A stretch of DNA of 64,000 nucleotides from contig OY743169.1 in NCBI GenBank assembly GCA_963555705.1, forward strand, positions 44,008,124 through 44,072,123. Reading direction: 5' to 3'. The notes under the pieces were generated by a model. It made no database searches. It was not told the origin of the DNA and saw nothing but the letters and a program-made list of their open reading frames with translations. The first letter of the stretch is position 1. Every line of letters begins with the position of its first letter. Shown here in pieces: positions 1 through 11,777 of the stretch. The DNA comes from Ligustrum vulgare (taxonomy: Eukaryota; Streptophyta; Magnoliopsida; Lamiales; Oleaceae). The position numbers and the translations under genes were made by a program.

Positions 1-1620
1 ATTTGAAAACCTTTAAAACTTCAGGGACCAAGCTGCAATTTCTGAAAATTAAATATATATCTCAGCTTTACTCTCTCTCTATCACAACTCGTTCAGTTTA
101 AACGAGGAGAGAACCAGGGGAGAGGAGACGAACGGTGAACGGCGGTTCCTTTCTGCGAAAACCGACCCTTCAGCCGGCGGTTTCGCCGTCGAAGCGCCGT
201 CGCAAGGCGGGGTGAGCTGCGGTGTGGTTGTATGAAGATTTTAGGGCTAAGTTATGTGCAAAAATTGAAGAGAAATCGAGGTAGACTGAGGCTGAAGATT
301 GAGGTTTTTCCGGCGATAATCCGGCGATCGAGGTAGGTAGGTATTTTGGGTATTCTATTTCTTGGGTTTTGGTTTGATTTGGTGATAGTGAAAATGGGAG
401 TTGGGCAGTTACGGCTTCGAGTGGCGGTTCTTGGGAACGAAGGGCAGCTGCAGGTTTTGGGTTGGGATTGAACAGTGATGGTGATGGATTTGTGCGGTGA
501 TGGTTTGTTGTCCGATCGTGGAGGTGGGGAGTTGGAGGTGGCAGTAGTGTCAGATTGTAGGTGATTGCAGTGAGTGTGTTGAGATCGATTTTGGAATTGG
601 GGTGATGATGATGGAAGTTCATGGCTATGGTTGAGGTTGAACTGTGGTTGCAGACGGTTGGCGATGGCTGGATTGAGGAGTGCTGGTTGACCGTGGCTTT
701 ATGAATTGGCTGTGAATTGATTTCTTGGAGGTGTGACTGAGTTGTGTGATGGTGATTGAGGGTAGTGAACTGTGATGGTGGCTATTGTGTGATCGATATT
801 GGAGGTTGGTAATGGAGCTGCTGGTGGTTCGCTGGTGATGGGATGATGAAGATGGGTTGTGAAATGGATGTTGAATTTGGAGAGGCAGGGGAGAAGTGTG
901 GGCTGGACTATAAAAGGGGAGGAGGAAGATGACTTTCGGCGATAAAGGAAAAAGGTGCAGGGTTGTGGGGTTGGTCAGTGATGATGATAAAGATTCACAA
1001 TCATTCAGGGTTGTGGGGTGATGTATAAAGAGAGGAGGCATATGACTTGAAAAGAAAAAGAAAGAAAAGAAAATGGTTAATAGGGTGGGGAATCATGATG
1101 AAGAATATTTGGTGTTTGCTTTGATGGTGGATATCATTGCTGTGAACGTGATGGGAAATTCACGGTAGTGTTTGGTGGAGATATAAGTTGAAAATGAGGT
1201 GGAAAGGAGAATAAAGAGAAATGCAAAACGTGGGGAGTAATCAACTGAAAATTAGACTAACTTTGATTAAGAAATGTATTTAAAACAGATATATTTTGGA
1301 CTGAAAAAATACATTTGAGAAGTAAGTAAATTTTGAGATAAAATTGGATTTCGTATTTAGACTTGAAATAATTTGATAAGGATCATTGGGATATTTTAAT
1401 AAATTTGGAATTCAAAATGATTTTGAAAATAATATTAAAATAACATAATTTTAGAAATTCGGATTTTAATTTAAAATCGAACAAATTCGATATTTCTTGA
1501 CTTGGCTAGACGAATCCGTCGCGGCGTTAACTTCAAAACAATGGGTGAAATAGTAGCGACACAATTTTCTAAATATTAAAATAATTATTATTTATTGCAT
1601 AAAAATTCTGGGTCGCTACA
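1..1620 (-). mobile_element. 3' LTR of large non-autonomous element L (partial)
   Basis: This matches 6213-7824 almost base for base. The one clear indel is 8 extra bases near 963-970 that are absent at about 7176. It ends in GGTCGCTACA, the complement of an LTR start TGTAGCGACC, and the adjoining internal sequence carries a minus-strand polypurine tract, so this is the downstream LTR of a minus-strand element. About 1.7 kb of it lies outside the window. It contains pyrimidine-rich minus-strand leader sequence, and a His/Pro-rich open frame at 170-622 that I regard as compositional rather than coding. Confidence 0.9.
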
Positions 1621-1665
1621 ATCTTACCTCCTTAAAATAATTTCGTCCTCGAAATTAAACTTACT
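1621..1665 (-). other. Polypurine tract and conserved 3' tail of element L
   Basis: On the minus strand the sequence reads AATTTCGAGGACGAAATT, then a short spacer, then AAGGAGGTAAGAT directly before the LTR start TGTAGCG. This is the usual plus-strand priming layout of plant Ty3/gypsy elements. Confidence 0.75.
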
Positions 1666-4467
1666 TGATCTTATGATTTCTGAATACTTAATCAGAATCT
1701 CTTCTTCTTCTTCTCTTATGTAGCATCATTGCTACCATATTTAACCCAACCATATTTAACCCACTGGACTTTGACTAAATGCGTCACTTTGTTTTCTCAA
1801 GAACATGGACTTTTCTATAGACATATGTGTCTACTCAAAAATTCTTCTGAATCGTAAGTGACTGAAAGTTCACTATTCTTTGAATTCCATTATTATGAAC
1901 CAAAAACAACATAACTTATTCATAGATGATCAACTTATTTCATAATCTCAATACATCATCACCTTCAATTGTCATCATCATATCATTCCTTACAATTTTC
2001 TATTGTACCTTTATATTCATCTAACCTTACATTCATCATCATTATCTCACATAATCCCAAACAACATCATGTCTCTTTACTAATTTCTGTAATTCCATAA
2101 AAAAAATCTCTTCAAGTTTCCATAAATCTTTACTAATATATCAAACCATAATAATTTGTCATCTCTAAACTTCTTATCATCAAATATTCCCAAAATAATC
2201 AAAACAATTCCCAATCGAATGTAAAAATTTCATCATATCTTGTAGTATTCATGTAACATGTCACTTATCATCGTATCATGTGACCTCAGATATTCGTATA
2301 TATCTCTAAAATTTCAACAAATCTTTACTGACATATCATATCATAATAATTTTTCCTTTCTTCTTATCATCGAATATTCCAAAAAAATCATCAAAGAATT
2401 ACCTGAATATTCTCTTTACGTATTATACCCAAACATATCAATATAATATCATCAACTTATCTTTCCAATATTTGTAACCCAAAATTCAGTAAACAAATAT
2501 CTTCCAAATAACTAAGATTCTTTACTTAAATGTCACCACATTTCATGCAAAGTATTTCTTTCACTTATACATACTTATGAATTCTGATTCAAAACGGTCC
2601 TTATTTCTCTTTCACGTATTCCTGTATCATCTCACTATACCTTGATTATTATACCAAAAATATCAGTACCAAAATCCAATAAAATATTCCATATCTCCAA
2701 TCTTATCATCAAATTTTCTTTTGTCGAGAAAAATAACAGCGCATTAACTCTTGTTCCCACTTTTCATTTTTCTATTCCATACTTTAAATCATACATCAAG
2801 TACTCGGTATCAAATACTCATTCTAGCTGAGAGCTAAGATACTAACTTAAAACAGCATCACAAGGATCAGATATGTTATTCTCAAACTTAAGAAACTTCA
2901 CTAATTTCCCAAATCTGAATTTCAAAATTAAAATTTTCTATTCTCCCAAACTTCAATTCATATCACACTTTATGAACAATACTCTGATTAATCTTATCAC
3001 CATTAAATAAGACTTCTGTAAATCATATAGGATTCCTCATCAAATTTGCTTAACCCAAAGATACAATCCCATAATTTAAAATCACACAACTGATCATCTC
3101 AGATTTTCCATTATTGTAGCCAAAATATTTACTCACTTCAAAAGTACAACCAATAATAATTAATCGAAACTGTATCACTAAATCTTTAAATAAACCCATA
3201 TATTATGACTAAAAATGACAATTCTCAATCGTAGATAATATTTCACCATAATGCAATAAACCATCAAAATAAGATCATCAAACTCAATATTCACACGATT
3301 CTTCCCTGGATAACCATAACCTTCCTTAACCGTCTAGTCGTCATATCTATCACGTACCTTATACGTCAATCTGATCACTAATATAATATATCAATTTCTT
3401 AGACTAAAAAAAAAATCTTGGATTCTACCGTGGTCCCTCTTCTGAACACCATTCCAAAATAAGTCATCACTGTAAAATCTTATTCCTATTTTCCTCAAAA
3501 ATTCATATCCTTATAATACTCTCCAATACAAGTGATCATTCCTTACAAGTGATAAATCCATTCCCAAGAATAATTAAGATTCTTCCCAATAATGCCATTA
3601 TACTTGTCTTCACTCGTCTTTCAAAATATAACTTATCATTTACTCAATCTTGATTATGAACTTGCAATTCTAAACTCAATTCTCTTAGTGATTGCATACC
3701 ATATTATGCTCTTATTTCCAAACAATAAAATTCTGGACAGAGTCTCCCTTGTAATTTGGACTTATTCCAAACCATAAGCATACTTCATAACTCACAATAA
3801 TAAATAACTCCACATTTGATCACAACGATCTAAAAATATTGAAAATGATTCCAACACTTCAATATCATCAAAAATATCCCATAATTCAATTCATAATTCC
3901 TCAACATAACAATTTCAAATTATATTTTTCAATATCACAATATCACTTCCTTCGATACCTTAATGGCTCAAAAGATAACTCATACTTATAAATATATGCC
4001 ATAAATCATATTCCCAAAATATTCACAAGGCCAAACTTCATAATAAATTTCTCTTCAAAATAGAGGAAATAATTCACTTACTCAACATAATATCCATTAC
4101 TTAATTCTCAATAAAATCATATTATTCCCATTATGCTCAACACTCGTTTTCTTTCTAAAAAAAATTTCTCATAATCATACATTAAAGCATATAAGTTATG
4201 ACAAAGCATAACATCATTATTTTCGAAGAAATACATTCTTATTTCTCATAAATCATAAGTATTCGAAATACTCTTCATTCTTTCTCATAATCAATAAAAT
4301 GAGTATTCGAAATACTGAAATAACTTTAAACATTATAAACTTCTTTACCTCGGAGTTGGTGGAACGAATGATGGCAGTGGCAATCTTCATCAATAAAAAT
4401 CTTATAATGGAAAATATTTCTTAAAATTCTTTTTGAAAATTTTACCAGTCTACAGAAACGCAGACTA

Positions 4468-4479
4468 GCTCTGATACCA
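4468..4479 (-). other. Primer binding site (initiator tRNA-Met) of element L
   Basis: The minus strand reads TGGTATCAGAGC three bases after the LTR end CGCTACA. This is the standard plant tRNA-iMet primer complement. Confidence 0.85.
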
Positions 4480-5154
4480 ACTTGTAGCGCCCCGAGTTCC
4501 GTATACCCGATTCACTACGTCATTTTCTGTCTAAATTTTTCGAATAATATTTTTGCGGAAGAAATAATTGAAATTCATTTTTGGCAACATTAAATAAACT
4601 GTAATGGCCGCTAAAATTGAAAACATTTATGAAACCATTTGAAATAGTAAATCGAACCATTAATATTGTAAAGAAATTGCCAATATCATAATTTCTCAAA
4701 TAAATGAACTTCTCTAAATTATTCGATTGTTTGGAAAATACGGAAATCATTAACGTCAAACTTTCAACCGTTCAACGATTATTGCCACCATCATTCATCG
4801 CTCGCCGCCGTCTCCGAAATCTGCAAAACTGTTAAAAAGTAGGGTGAGTATTTCATGGGAGAAATACTCAGTAGACTCATCGCAAATTAATTTAATTTAT
4901 AAGATGATTAAACACATAAATCCCGGCTCTTTATAAAACGGGCATTGATAGAGCTTCTTTATAAAACGGCTCTTGATAAAACTCATATTGTGCATTACAG
5001 CACGGGACATATTTTGCAAATCATAGGCTCTTTGAAAATAGCTCTTTGAAAACAGCTCTTTGAAAACCATATACTTATAAAAACATTTTAATTATGCCAA
5101 GCATAATTTCTTTTGAAAGCATAACATAAGATAGGATTGAAATCCTCATAAACA

Positions 5155-5530
5155 TAAGGAGACACAAGAACTTTACCGAACTTAGGTGGCAAGAATTCTT
5201 ATGCAGTAAAATCATAATAACAGTAAGTTTTCATCATAACATAGGATAAAATCGAAATCCTCATAAACATAAGAATTTTACCGAACTTAGGTGGTAAGAA
5301 TTCTTATGTAGTAAGTATACCAAGCATAATTTTCTGAAATTCATAGGGATCAATTGCATCATAACATAAGATAGGATCGAAATCCTCATAAACATATGCG
5401 ACAGGAATTTTACCGAACTTAGGTGGCAAATCCTCATAAACATATGGAAACATAGGAATTTTACCGAACTTCGTGGCAAATCCTCATAAACATAGGAGAC
5501 ACAAGAATGTTACCGAACTTAGGTGGCAAG
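5155..5530. repeat. Tandem motif array in the L LTR
   Basis: The phrase TTTACCGAACTTAGGTGGCAAG recurs about five times (near 5172, 5280, 5411, 5462 and 5513), alternating with ATCCTCATAAACATA segments. A related array appears in reverse orientation at 27130-27500 in LTR fragment D. The family A LTR has a single copy. Confidence 0.7.
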
Positions 5531-5970
5531 AATTCTTATGTGTAGCGCTACTAAAACTCCGGTCCCCTTAACATATCATAACTTATCATATGGGACCCAA
5601 AACAATCTTGGTAGATTGATTTCATAGCAATGATCCAAAAAAACATTTTCGTGAAGCATAGGGTATACTTACTTTTCGTAAAAACATAAAGTATATTTTC
5701 TTTTCATAAAAACATACTTACTTTTCATAACAACATAAGGTATATTTACCTTTCATAAAAACATACTTGCTTTTCTTAAAAATTGACTTTCACAAGTCAC
5801 ATGACATTCATATGAAATCATAATTTAAATCAATTAATAAGTGCGAGTCTACCTCAAATCCGACGAGTGCAAAGTTGAGCGGGAATGACTTCAATTTCTT
5901 TAAATTCTCCGTACGCTTCGTCTTAGCCAATAAGTCACTTTAGTATATCGAATATATAGTTCAAAATGAT

Positions 5971-6090
5971 AAATTATAATTTGAGGACTAAAATTGATGT
6001 TTTGAAAGTTGAGGGACTAAAATGAATACTTTTGAAAGTTCAGGGACTAAAATAGATATTTTGAAAGTTGAGGGATTAAAATGAATACTT
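5971..6090. repeat. Degenerate ~30-bp tandem repeats in the L LTR
   Basis: The repeated phrase is GGGACTAAAAT plus a variable part plus TTTTGAAAGTT, about four times, trailing into looser copies up to 6245. Such repeats are common in LTRs of plant gypsy elements. Confidence 0.65.
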
Positions 6091-7824
6091 TGAAACTTGG
6101 GCTTAAAAGTAAATCAGCAGGTATTGAAATAAAAGAGTTTAAAGTTAAAGGGCTGAAGTAAATCATTTAAAACTTTGGGGCTGAAATGGATAACTTAAAA
6201 AGTTGGGGACTGATTTGAAAACCTTTAAAACTTCAGGGACCAAGCTGCAATTTCTGAAAATTAAATATATATCTAAGCTTTACTCTCTCTCTATCACAAC
6301 TCGTTCAGTTTAAACGAGGAGAGAACCAGGGGAGAGGAGACGAACGGTGAACGGCGGTTCCTTTCTGCGAAAACCGACCCTTCAGCCGGCGGTTTCGCCG
6401 TCGAAGCGCCGTCGCAAGGCGGGGTGAGCTGCGGTGTGGTTGTATGAAGATTTTAGGGCTAAGTTATGTGCAAAAATTGAAGAGAAATCGAGGTAGACTG
6501 AGGCTGAAGATTGAGGTTTTTCCGGCGATAATCCGGCGATCGAGGTAGGTAGGTATTTTGGGTATTCTATTTCTTGGGTTTTGGTTTGATTTGGTGATAG
6601 TGAAAATGGGAGTTGGGCAGTTACGGCTTCGAGTGGCGGTTCTTGGGAACGAAGGGCAGCTGCAGGTTTTGGGTTGGGATTGAACAGTGATGGTGATGGA
6701 TTTGTGCGGTGATGGTTTGTTGTCCGATCGTGGAGGTGGGGAGTTGGAGGTGGCAGTAGTGTCAGATTGTAGGTGATTGCAGTGAGTGTGTTGAGATCGA
6801 TTTTGGAATTGGGGTGATGATGATGGAAGTTCATGGCTATGGTTGAGGTTGAACTGTGGTTGCAGACGGTTGGCGATGGCTGGATTGAGGAGTGCTGGTT
6901 GACCGTGGCTTTATGAATTGGCTGTGAATTGATTTCTTGGAGGTGTGACTGAGTTGTGTGATGGTGATTGAGGGTAGTGAACTGTGATGGTGGCTATTGT
7001 GTGATCGATATTGGAGGTTGGTAATGGAGCTGCTGGTGGTTCGCTGGTGATGGGATGATGAAGATGGGTTGTGAAATGGATGTTGAATTTGGAGAGGCAG
7101 GGGAGAAGTGTGGGCTGGACTATAAAAGGGGAGGAGGAAGATGACTTTCGACGATAAAGGAAAAAGGTGCAGGGTTGGTCAGTGATGATGATAAAGATTC
7201 ACAATCATTCAGGGTTGTGGGGTGATGTATAAAGAGAGGAGGCATATGACTTGAAAAGAAAAAGAAAGAAAAGAAAATGGTTAATAGGGTGGGGAATCAT
7301 GATGAAGAATATTTGGTGTTTGCTTTGATGGTGGATATCATTGCTGTGAACGTGATGGGAAATTCACGGTAGTGTTTGGTGGAGATATAAGTTGAAAATG
7401 AGGTGGAAAGGAGAATAAAGAGAAATGCAAAACGTGGGGAGTAATCAACTGAAAATTAGACTAACTTTGATTAAGAAATGTATTTAAAACAGATATATTT
7501 TGGACTGAAAAAATACATTTGAGAAGTAAGTAAATTTTGAGATAAAATTGGATTTCGTATTTAGACTTGAAATAATTTGATAAGGATCATTGGGATATTT
7601 TAATAAATTTGGAATTCAAAATGATTTTGAAAATAATATTAAAATAACATAATTTTAGAAATTCGGATTTTAATTTAAAATCGAACAAATTCGATATTTC
7701 TTGACTTGGCTAGACGAATCCGTCGCGGCGTTAACTTCAAAACAATGGGTGAAATAGTAGCGACACAATTTTCTAAATATTAAAATAATTATTATTTATT
7801 GCATAAAAATTCTAGGTCGCTACA

Positions 7825-8108
7825 AGGAGGTAGTTAAATTACAAGAAAAACCTTTGAATATGATTGTTAAGAAGGAGGGAGACTTGAGGAATGAGTTAGA
7901 AGAGGAGGTGCCTAATCATGTCGATAAAATTATTTATGAGGTGGTGCATGAGCAAAAGCATGAGAAATTAGGAGAGGTGATTGAGCCCAAAAATTTAGAA
8001 GTGGAGGTTGAGTGTGCAAAAAAAGAAATTGAAGTAGTTGATCAAACTCCGAGTTTTGAAGTAGAGAATAAAATTGTGGAAGAGGAGATTGAAAATAACA
8101 TTGTTGAC
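7825..8108 (+). pseudogene. Element Z ORF, 5' fragment (Glu/Val-rich)
   Basis: The frame is open from the edge of element L, so the true start has been separated by the L insertion. An apparent start at 7854 is a TTG, not an ATG. The residues are mostly Glu, Val, Lys and Asn, consistent with a charged helical protein. The phrase EVVDQTPSFEVE is nearly repeated in the Y ORF at 12836-13393 (EVVDQTPNFEVE), so Z and Y encode related proteins. The frame stops artificially in the solo LTR at 8109. Removing the LTR and one TSD copy restores the same frame into 10929-11201. I recognise no catalytic domain; it may be a diverged gag or linker region of a non-autonomous element. Confidence 0.65.
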
Positions 8109-8982
8109 TGTAAGGCCGCTTTTCAATTTTACGTGCAACTTTAATTTTCGCTCAATATCTATGTTACTGTGATTATAAATTATAAATTTGTGATATTTAA
8201 TGTCTATAATTTGAATTATTTTGCAGTGGAAGGACTTGGGCGCCGTCTCGATTAATGTACCAATTAAAAAGTTTATATATTGTTTACGTACAATTTTACA
8301 TTTAAGTGACAAATTTCATTTAATTTGATATTGGGGTAAGTTTAGGGGCTATTGGGGAGTCAAATAGAAGTTTTGGACTTAAATTACTAAATTATAAGAG
8401 TTGGGGGATTGAGTTGCTAATTTTCGAAAGTTTATACATAAACCTAGCCTAATAACCTCAGACTCTCATCCCTCTCTATCTCACGCCTCTCTCGCCCTCT
8501 CGCTCTACCTCGGTCTCTCTCTCTCGCCTCACGTCCCTCGCTCTCAGCCTCTCGCTGTCTCGCTCTCGCCTCTCACGCTCCCAGCCACCCTCATCACCGG
8601 TAGTAGCTACTGCCGCCGACCACTGCCACCGCATCCACCACCTCCCCTGCACGGTAAGGTTCCCTTTCTCCCTCCCTCTCGAGCGTAGCTTCTCGGACTC
8701 GTCACACCCGCGCACCCACACGGCCACACTCGCACACATCCACGTATATATGGAATAATATACATCTATATGTGGGATTTCGGGTTTTACAGTAACTTGC
8801 AGATTTCGAATTTGACTGTAATTTCAGAATTTTTGTAACTCAGTTGTTGATTTCAAATTCTTGATAATGGGTGTGTATATCTGTGTATATATTATTATGT
8901 GTGTGTGTATATATATATATATACACACGTAAATTTCAGATTTCTATGTGTAATTGGGTTTTAGTATAAATGAGTATCTCGA

Positions 8983-8985
<3 letters not shown>

Positions 8986-9045
<60 letters not shown>
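8986..9045. repeat. (TA)n microsatellite
   Basis: About 60 bp of uninterrupted TA lies inside the solo LTR. A shorter GT/TA/CA stretch at 8897-8929 is self-complementary. Confidence 0.95.
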
Positions 9046-9047
<2 letters not shown>

Positions 9048-10113
9048 GATTTCGAAGATTTTAAATTAGTTAACTGAGATTTCAAAATTTGGATTTTTAC
9101 AGGTTTCGAATTTTTAATTGAAAATCAAATGTGTATGTTATATATGGGTCATTCTTGGATTTAAAATTTTGGATTAGGTTTGATTAGTTTTAAGTTTGAT
9201 TGAAACCTTATTTTGAATATTTTCAGATTTTAAATAGTTGGAATTTTAATGGAACATTTGTTCGTAAAGTTCGACTAAGATATAATTTAGTTTGAGATTT
9301 GAGTAAATGGATTAGTACAATTCGTAAGTTGCATGAAATTAAGTCCCTTATTTCAATTATGATTTTTGTGTAAACGTGAGTAATAATTATAATTTCTAGA
9401 TTTTGAGAAAATTGTAAAGTCGTGTACATTTTTCAAACTTTGGTTTTGATTTAAGTACCTTAACAGTTAAGCTTATAATGTTGTGTCGAATGGTTTAATC
9501 TTTTGCTTTCGAGTATGATATGGAAGTATTTAATATATATTAATACCTTGTTTGGAATAAATGACCACAAGAAAGAAAAGGGAAAGAAGATTTATTGTTT
9601 TAACTTGTTTAATGTTAAAGGACTGATGAATATATGAATTTGCACTGAAAGTATATTTTATTAAATGAATGGATACAACTAGGATTTTGGTACATTGACG
9701 ACACGGACAGTCGAGGCTCCTCCACTTACAAATTCAGAAACGGTAAATGCTAAGGACGTCAAGTAAGTAAACTTCCCCCTATTTTCATCAAAGTTGAATG
9801 TAAATGTGAAAGTTATGTGTAAATGACTGTCGTGCAACTTACTTGCTTTGATGAACTTCCTTACTTTATGAAAGCATATGTTATTGAGAGGAATGTTTAA
9901 GCATGCACATTACCATGTCATTGCATCATCAAGCATGCATTGGCATCGAAATTGGGAAGTCCAATGTTTTTAAATGAAAGAAATGTGTCAAAGTGCAAGT
10001 TTGTTCAAAAGTTATGTATCCCAAGTCTTTTTAAAGAATGAATGGGTGTACTTCTAGTTCATGAAAGTTGCGAGTGGGAAATGGGGCGCGGGCGACCGGC
10101 GTACCCGAATTAA

Positions 10114-10201
10114 GTCGCTTTGCGACGGAATGTTCAACCGTTTACGGTGGACTGTTAAACCGCTTTGCGGTGGGAAAGTGAATGTTAAACCGCTTTGTGG
10201 T
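10114..10201 (+). repeat. Four consecutive mini-hairpins in the solo LTR
   Basis: Short stem-loops occur at 10114-10126 (GTCGC-TTT-GCGAC), 10137-10148 (ACCG-TTTA-CGGT), 10159-10171 (ACCGC-TTT-GCGGT) and 10189-10201 (ACCGC-TTT-GTGGT). The stems keep pairing although bases differ on both sides. The last three are embedded in loose tandem units. Confidence 0.7.
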
Positions 10202-10432
10202 GGAAATGCGCATGTTAACCTGGTTCCAAATAAGTAATTGCCCACTGTATTCTGATTGACTAGAAGTTATATCAAGTGAGCTCACGATGGAATGAAGTGA
10301 AGTTTTGAAATGTTAAGTGAAAGTTCGAAAAGTTTGAAAGTTTTGGAAAGTAAAGTAAATGGGGATACATACATGGAATTTTCGAAAAGCATTCATGTCA
10401 TAAGCATGCATTCATGCATACAGTTTACTTAC

Positions 10433-10471
10433 TGAGCTTTAGCTCACCCCAATCCCTCTCCAACATTTCAG
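10433..10471 (+). promoter_or_regulatory. LTR stem-loop followed by a 3'-splice-like site
   Basis: TACTGAGCT-TT-AGCTCACCCC forms a stem of about 5 bp. It is followed by a pyrimidine-rich run and ACATTTCAG ending at 10471. The same order (TACTGAG stem, CTCAC, pyrimidines, CAG) is present in the L and A LTRs with different stem sequences. A role in leader splicing is inferred. Confidence 0.45.
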
Positions 10472-10928
10472 GTGATGAAAGTTAGGTGATCCGAGGAGAG
10501 CACTTGGCAGCTGACTCAGGCTATACCCGCATCAACTCTTTTAAAATAAAGTTAAATTAGAATTTATTTCAATTTCTAATTATTAATCCTTTAACTCATG
10601 TATTATTGAGGTTAAATTACCTCTTATTTCATTTGCTAAAGTTTATTTACTTGGAATTGTATTGTTGAGGAGTTTGGGACTTATTATAATGGTTTGGATG
10701 ATGTTTGGGATGGAGTGAGTTGTGATGTGTATTTATAAATGGTTTTGATGTCCCTCTACAGGTTGGCTATGTCCAATTTACAGAGGAGACTCTGTCGAAA
10801 TTTTTCTAACAATTTCATAATAGAAAATGAAACGTTCAAATGTTTTAAACGATTATTTCCGCATATAATGTGAATGGAAGTTAACACGCCTAGGTTTTAG
10901 ATACTGAAACTTGGGGTGTTACATTGAC

Positions 10929-11201
10929 AATGATAGGAATGAATTGGAAGTTGGGGTAGAAGTTCAACATTTGAATGTTGAAATTGTCAATAAAAATATT
11001 GAAGAGGTGATTGAATGTGAAAAATTAGAAGAAGTGGTTGAGAAAAAAGAAGAGAATGAGCAAGAAAGTATATTGACTTTTGGAGGCGACGAGAAGGGTC
11101 TCGTGGTGGGAAAAAAAGTTGTGGAGATTTTGTTCTATGAGTACAAGGATCCATACCTTGTGCATGGAGATGTTAACATTTCCCTCCCCATTTTTTTTTA
11201 A
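10929..11201 (+). pseudogene. Element Z ORF, 3' fragment
   Basis: This continues the Z reading frame after the solo LTR: GTT GAC | AAT GAT AGG stays in phase. It is again Glu/Val-rich and ends in a motif (YEYKDPYL) that parallels HEYRDP in element Y. The apparent upstream start at 10911 is a TTG inside the solo LTR and is not genuine. After the stop, 11180-11220 reads a pyrimidine run ending in TTGCAG, which Y also has (near 12775-12800 on its strand). Confidence 0.6.
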
Positions 11202-11678
11202 AATCTTTCTTGCAGGTTTATTATGCATGGAAGTTTGATTTCCATCAACCTTGGTCAATTCCCCTCGTGTTTCAATACCTTCTTGTCTACAAATTGGAGG
11301 AGCATCATTTATTGAATGCATGTCAGGGAATCGACAATTTTCCGTTTGATCCAGGAGGTACAGTTTGATTTTTCAAGAACAACACCATGATTCAGGATGA
11401 ATCATCCTAAAGAAGGAGGGAATGGTACGAATCAGGGTGGGCTTGACGGGAAAATCTATAATTCAAGCCAAAACAAGAAGTCAAGCAGGTTCGGAGAACG
11501 TCAAAGATCAAACATTGCTTGTACGAAGAAGGTTCGAGGTTAAAACAAGTGAGCAAGCCAAGAGCAGCTTTATGATTCGGGATGAATCATCTTAAAGGAA
11601 GAGGGGATGATGTGATTCGGAAAAGAAGCTAAGAACAGTGTTATGATTCGGGACGAATCATCTTAAAGGAAGAGGGGA
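11202..11678 (+). mobile_element. Element Z internal 3' end with duplicated PPT
   Basis: This non-coding tail matches the internal 3' end of Y. It carries three GATTCRGGAYGAATCAT plus purine-run motifs: one near 11390-11425, then a 70-bp tandem duplication (11567-11706), each copy ending in AAAGGAAGAGGGGATGATGTGAT. The last purine run precedes the Z LTR. Confidence 0.65.
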
Positions 11679-11777
11679 TGATGTGATCCGGAAAAGGCCT
11701 GAAAAACGAGAAATCAAGATACAGGCAATTCAACAATATTCTACATGGGAAAATGAACAAGTTTCGTGTTGGGCTCG
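11679..11777 (+). mobile_element. Element Z 3' LTR, left piece
   Basis: The LTR starts TGATGTGATCC directly after the PPT. It is interrupted after 99 bp by element Y, whose TSD is GCTCG (11773-11777 and 36423-36427). It continues at 36428-37014. Confidence 0.75.

Larger units (their letters stand above)
1621..4482 (-). mobile_element. Internal region of element L, non-coding
   Basis: This 2.86-kb stretch lies between two L LTRs. It is AT-rich and has no frame longer than about 79 codons and no gag or pol motif. On the minus strand it starts with a tRNA-Met primer site (4468-4479) and ends with a TTTCGAGGACGAAA-type tail plus purine tract. This fits the LARD class of non-autonomous retrotransposons. 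Read on the minus strand it is homologous to the internal region of family A: about 3600-4150 matches 30200-30990, and about 1650-2800 matches 32940-33770. It lacks the LOG and virus-like cassette, so it represents the un-acquired state. Confidence 0.8.
4483..7824 (-). mobile_element. 5' LTR of element L (3342 bp)
   Basis: The LTR runs from TGTAGCGCCCC to GGTCGCTACA in plus coordinates, giving TG...CA ends. The minus-strand PBS abuts its left edge. From the U3 end (7824 leftwards) it shares sequence with the head of the family A LTR. It contains five copies of a CCGAACTTAGGTGGC-centred motif, a few GTAAGTAT-type units near 5650-5770, a stem-loop at 4845-4875 followed on the minus strand by a 3'-splice-like CAG, and degenerate 30-bp repeats. 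The 5-bp duplication at the right edge would be AGGAG (7825-7829), but the partner lies outside the window. Confidence 0.88.
8109..10923 (+). mobile_element. Solo LTR inserted in the Z ORF
   Basis: The element begins TGTAAGGCC, ends GGGTGTTACA, and is flanked by the 5-bp direct repeat TTGAC (8104-8108 and 10924-10928). The 2815 bp contain no PBS, PPT or coding sequence, so this is one LTR left after LTR-LTR recombination. Plus orientation is inferred from the CT-rich leader (8460-8700), the stem-loop plus 3'-splice-like site at 10433-10471, and its resemblance in layout to the A and L LTRs. It also contains a TA microsatellite and a set of mini-hairpins. Confidence 0.9.

Noticed and set aside
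170..622. 150-aa minus-strand frame (repeated at 6382-6834)
   Set aside because: It is a His/Pro/Asn-rich reading of purine-rich LTR sequence, repeated only because it lies in both L LTRs, with no domain. The downstream minus frame 625-1041 is no better.
7995..8312. 105-aa minus frame
   Set aside because: It crosses the solo LTR insertion boundary and overlaps the Z ORF on the other strand.
8476..8739. Arg/Glu-rich 87-aa minus frame
   Set aside because: Produced by a CT-repeat stretch of the solo LTR leader read in reverse; low complexity.
10911..10928. Start of an ORF at the solo LTR edge
   Set aside because: The start codon is TTG within the LTR; the real coding sequence is the continuation of the Z ORF.
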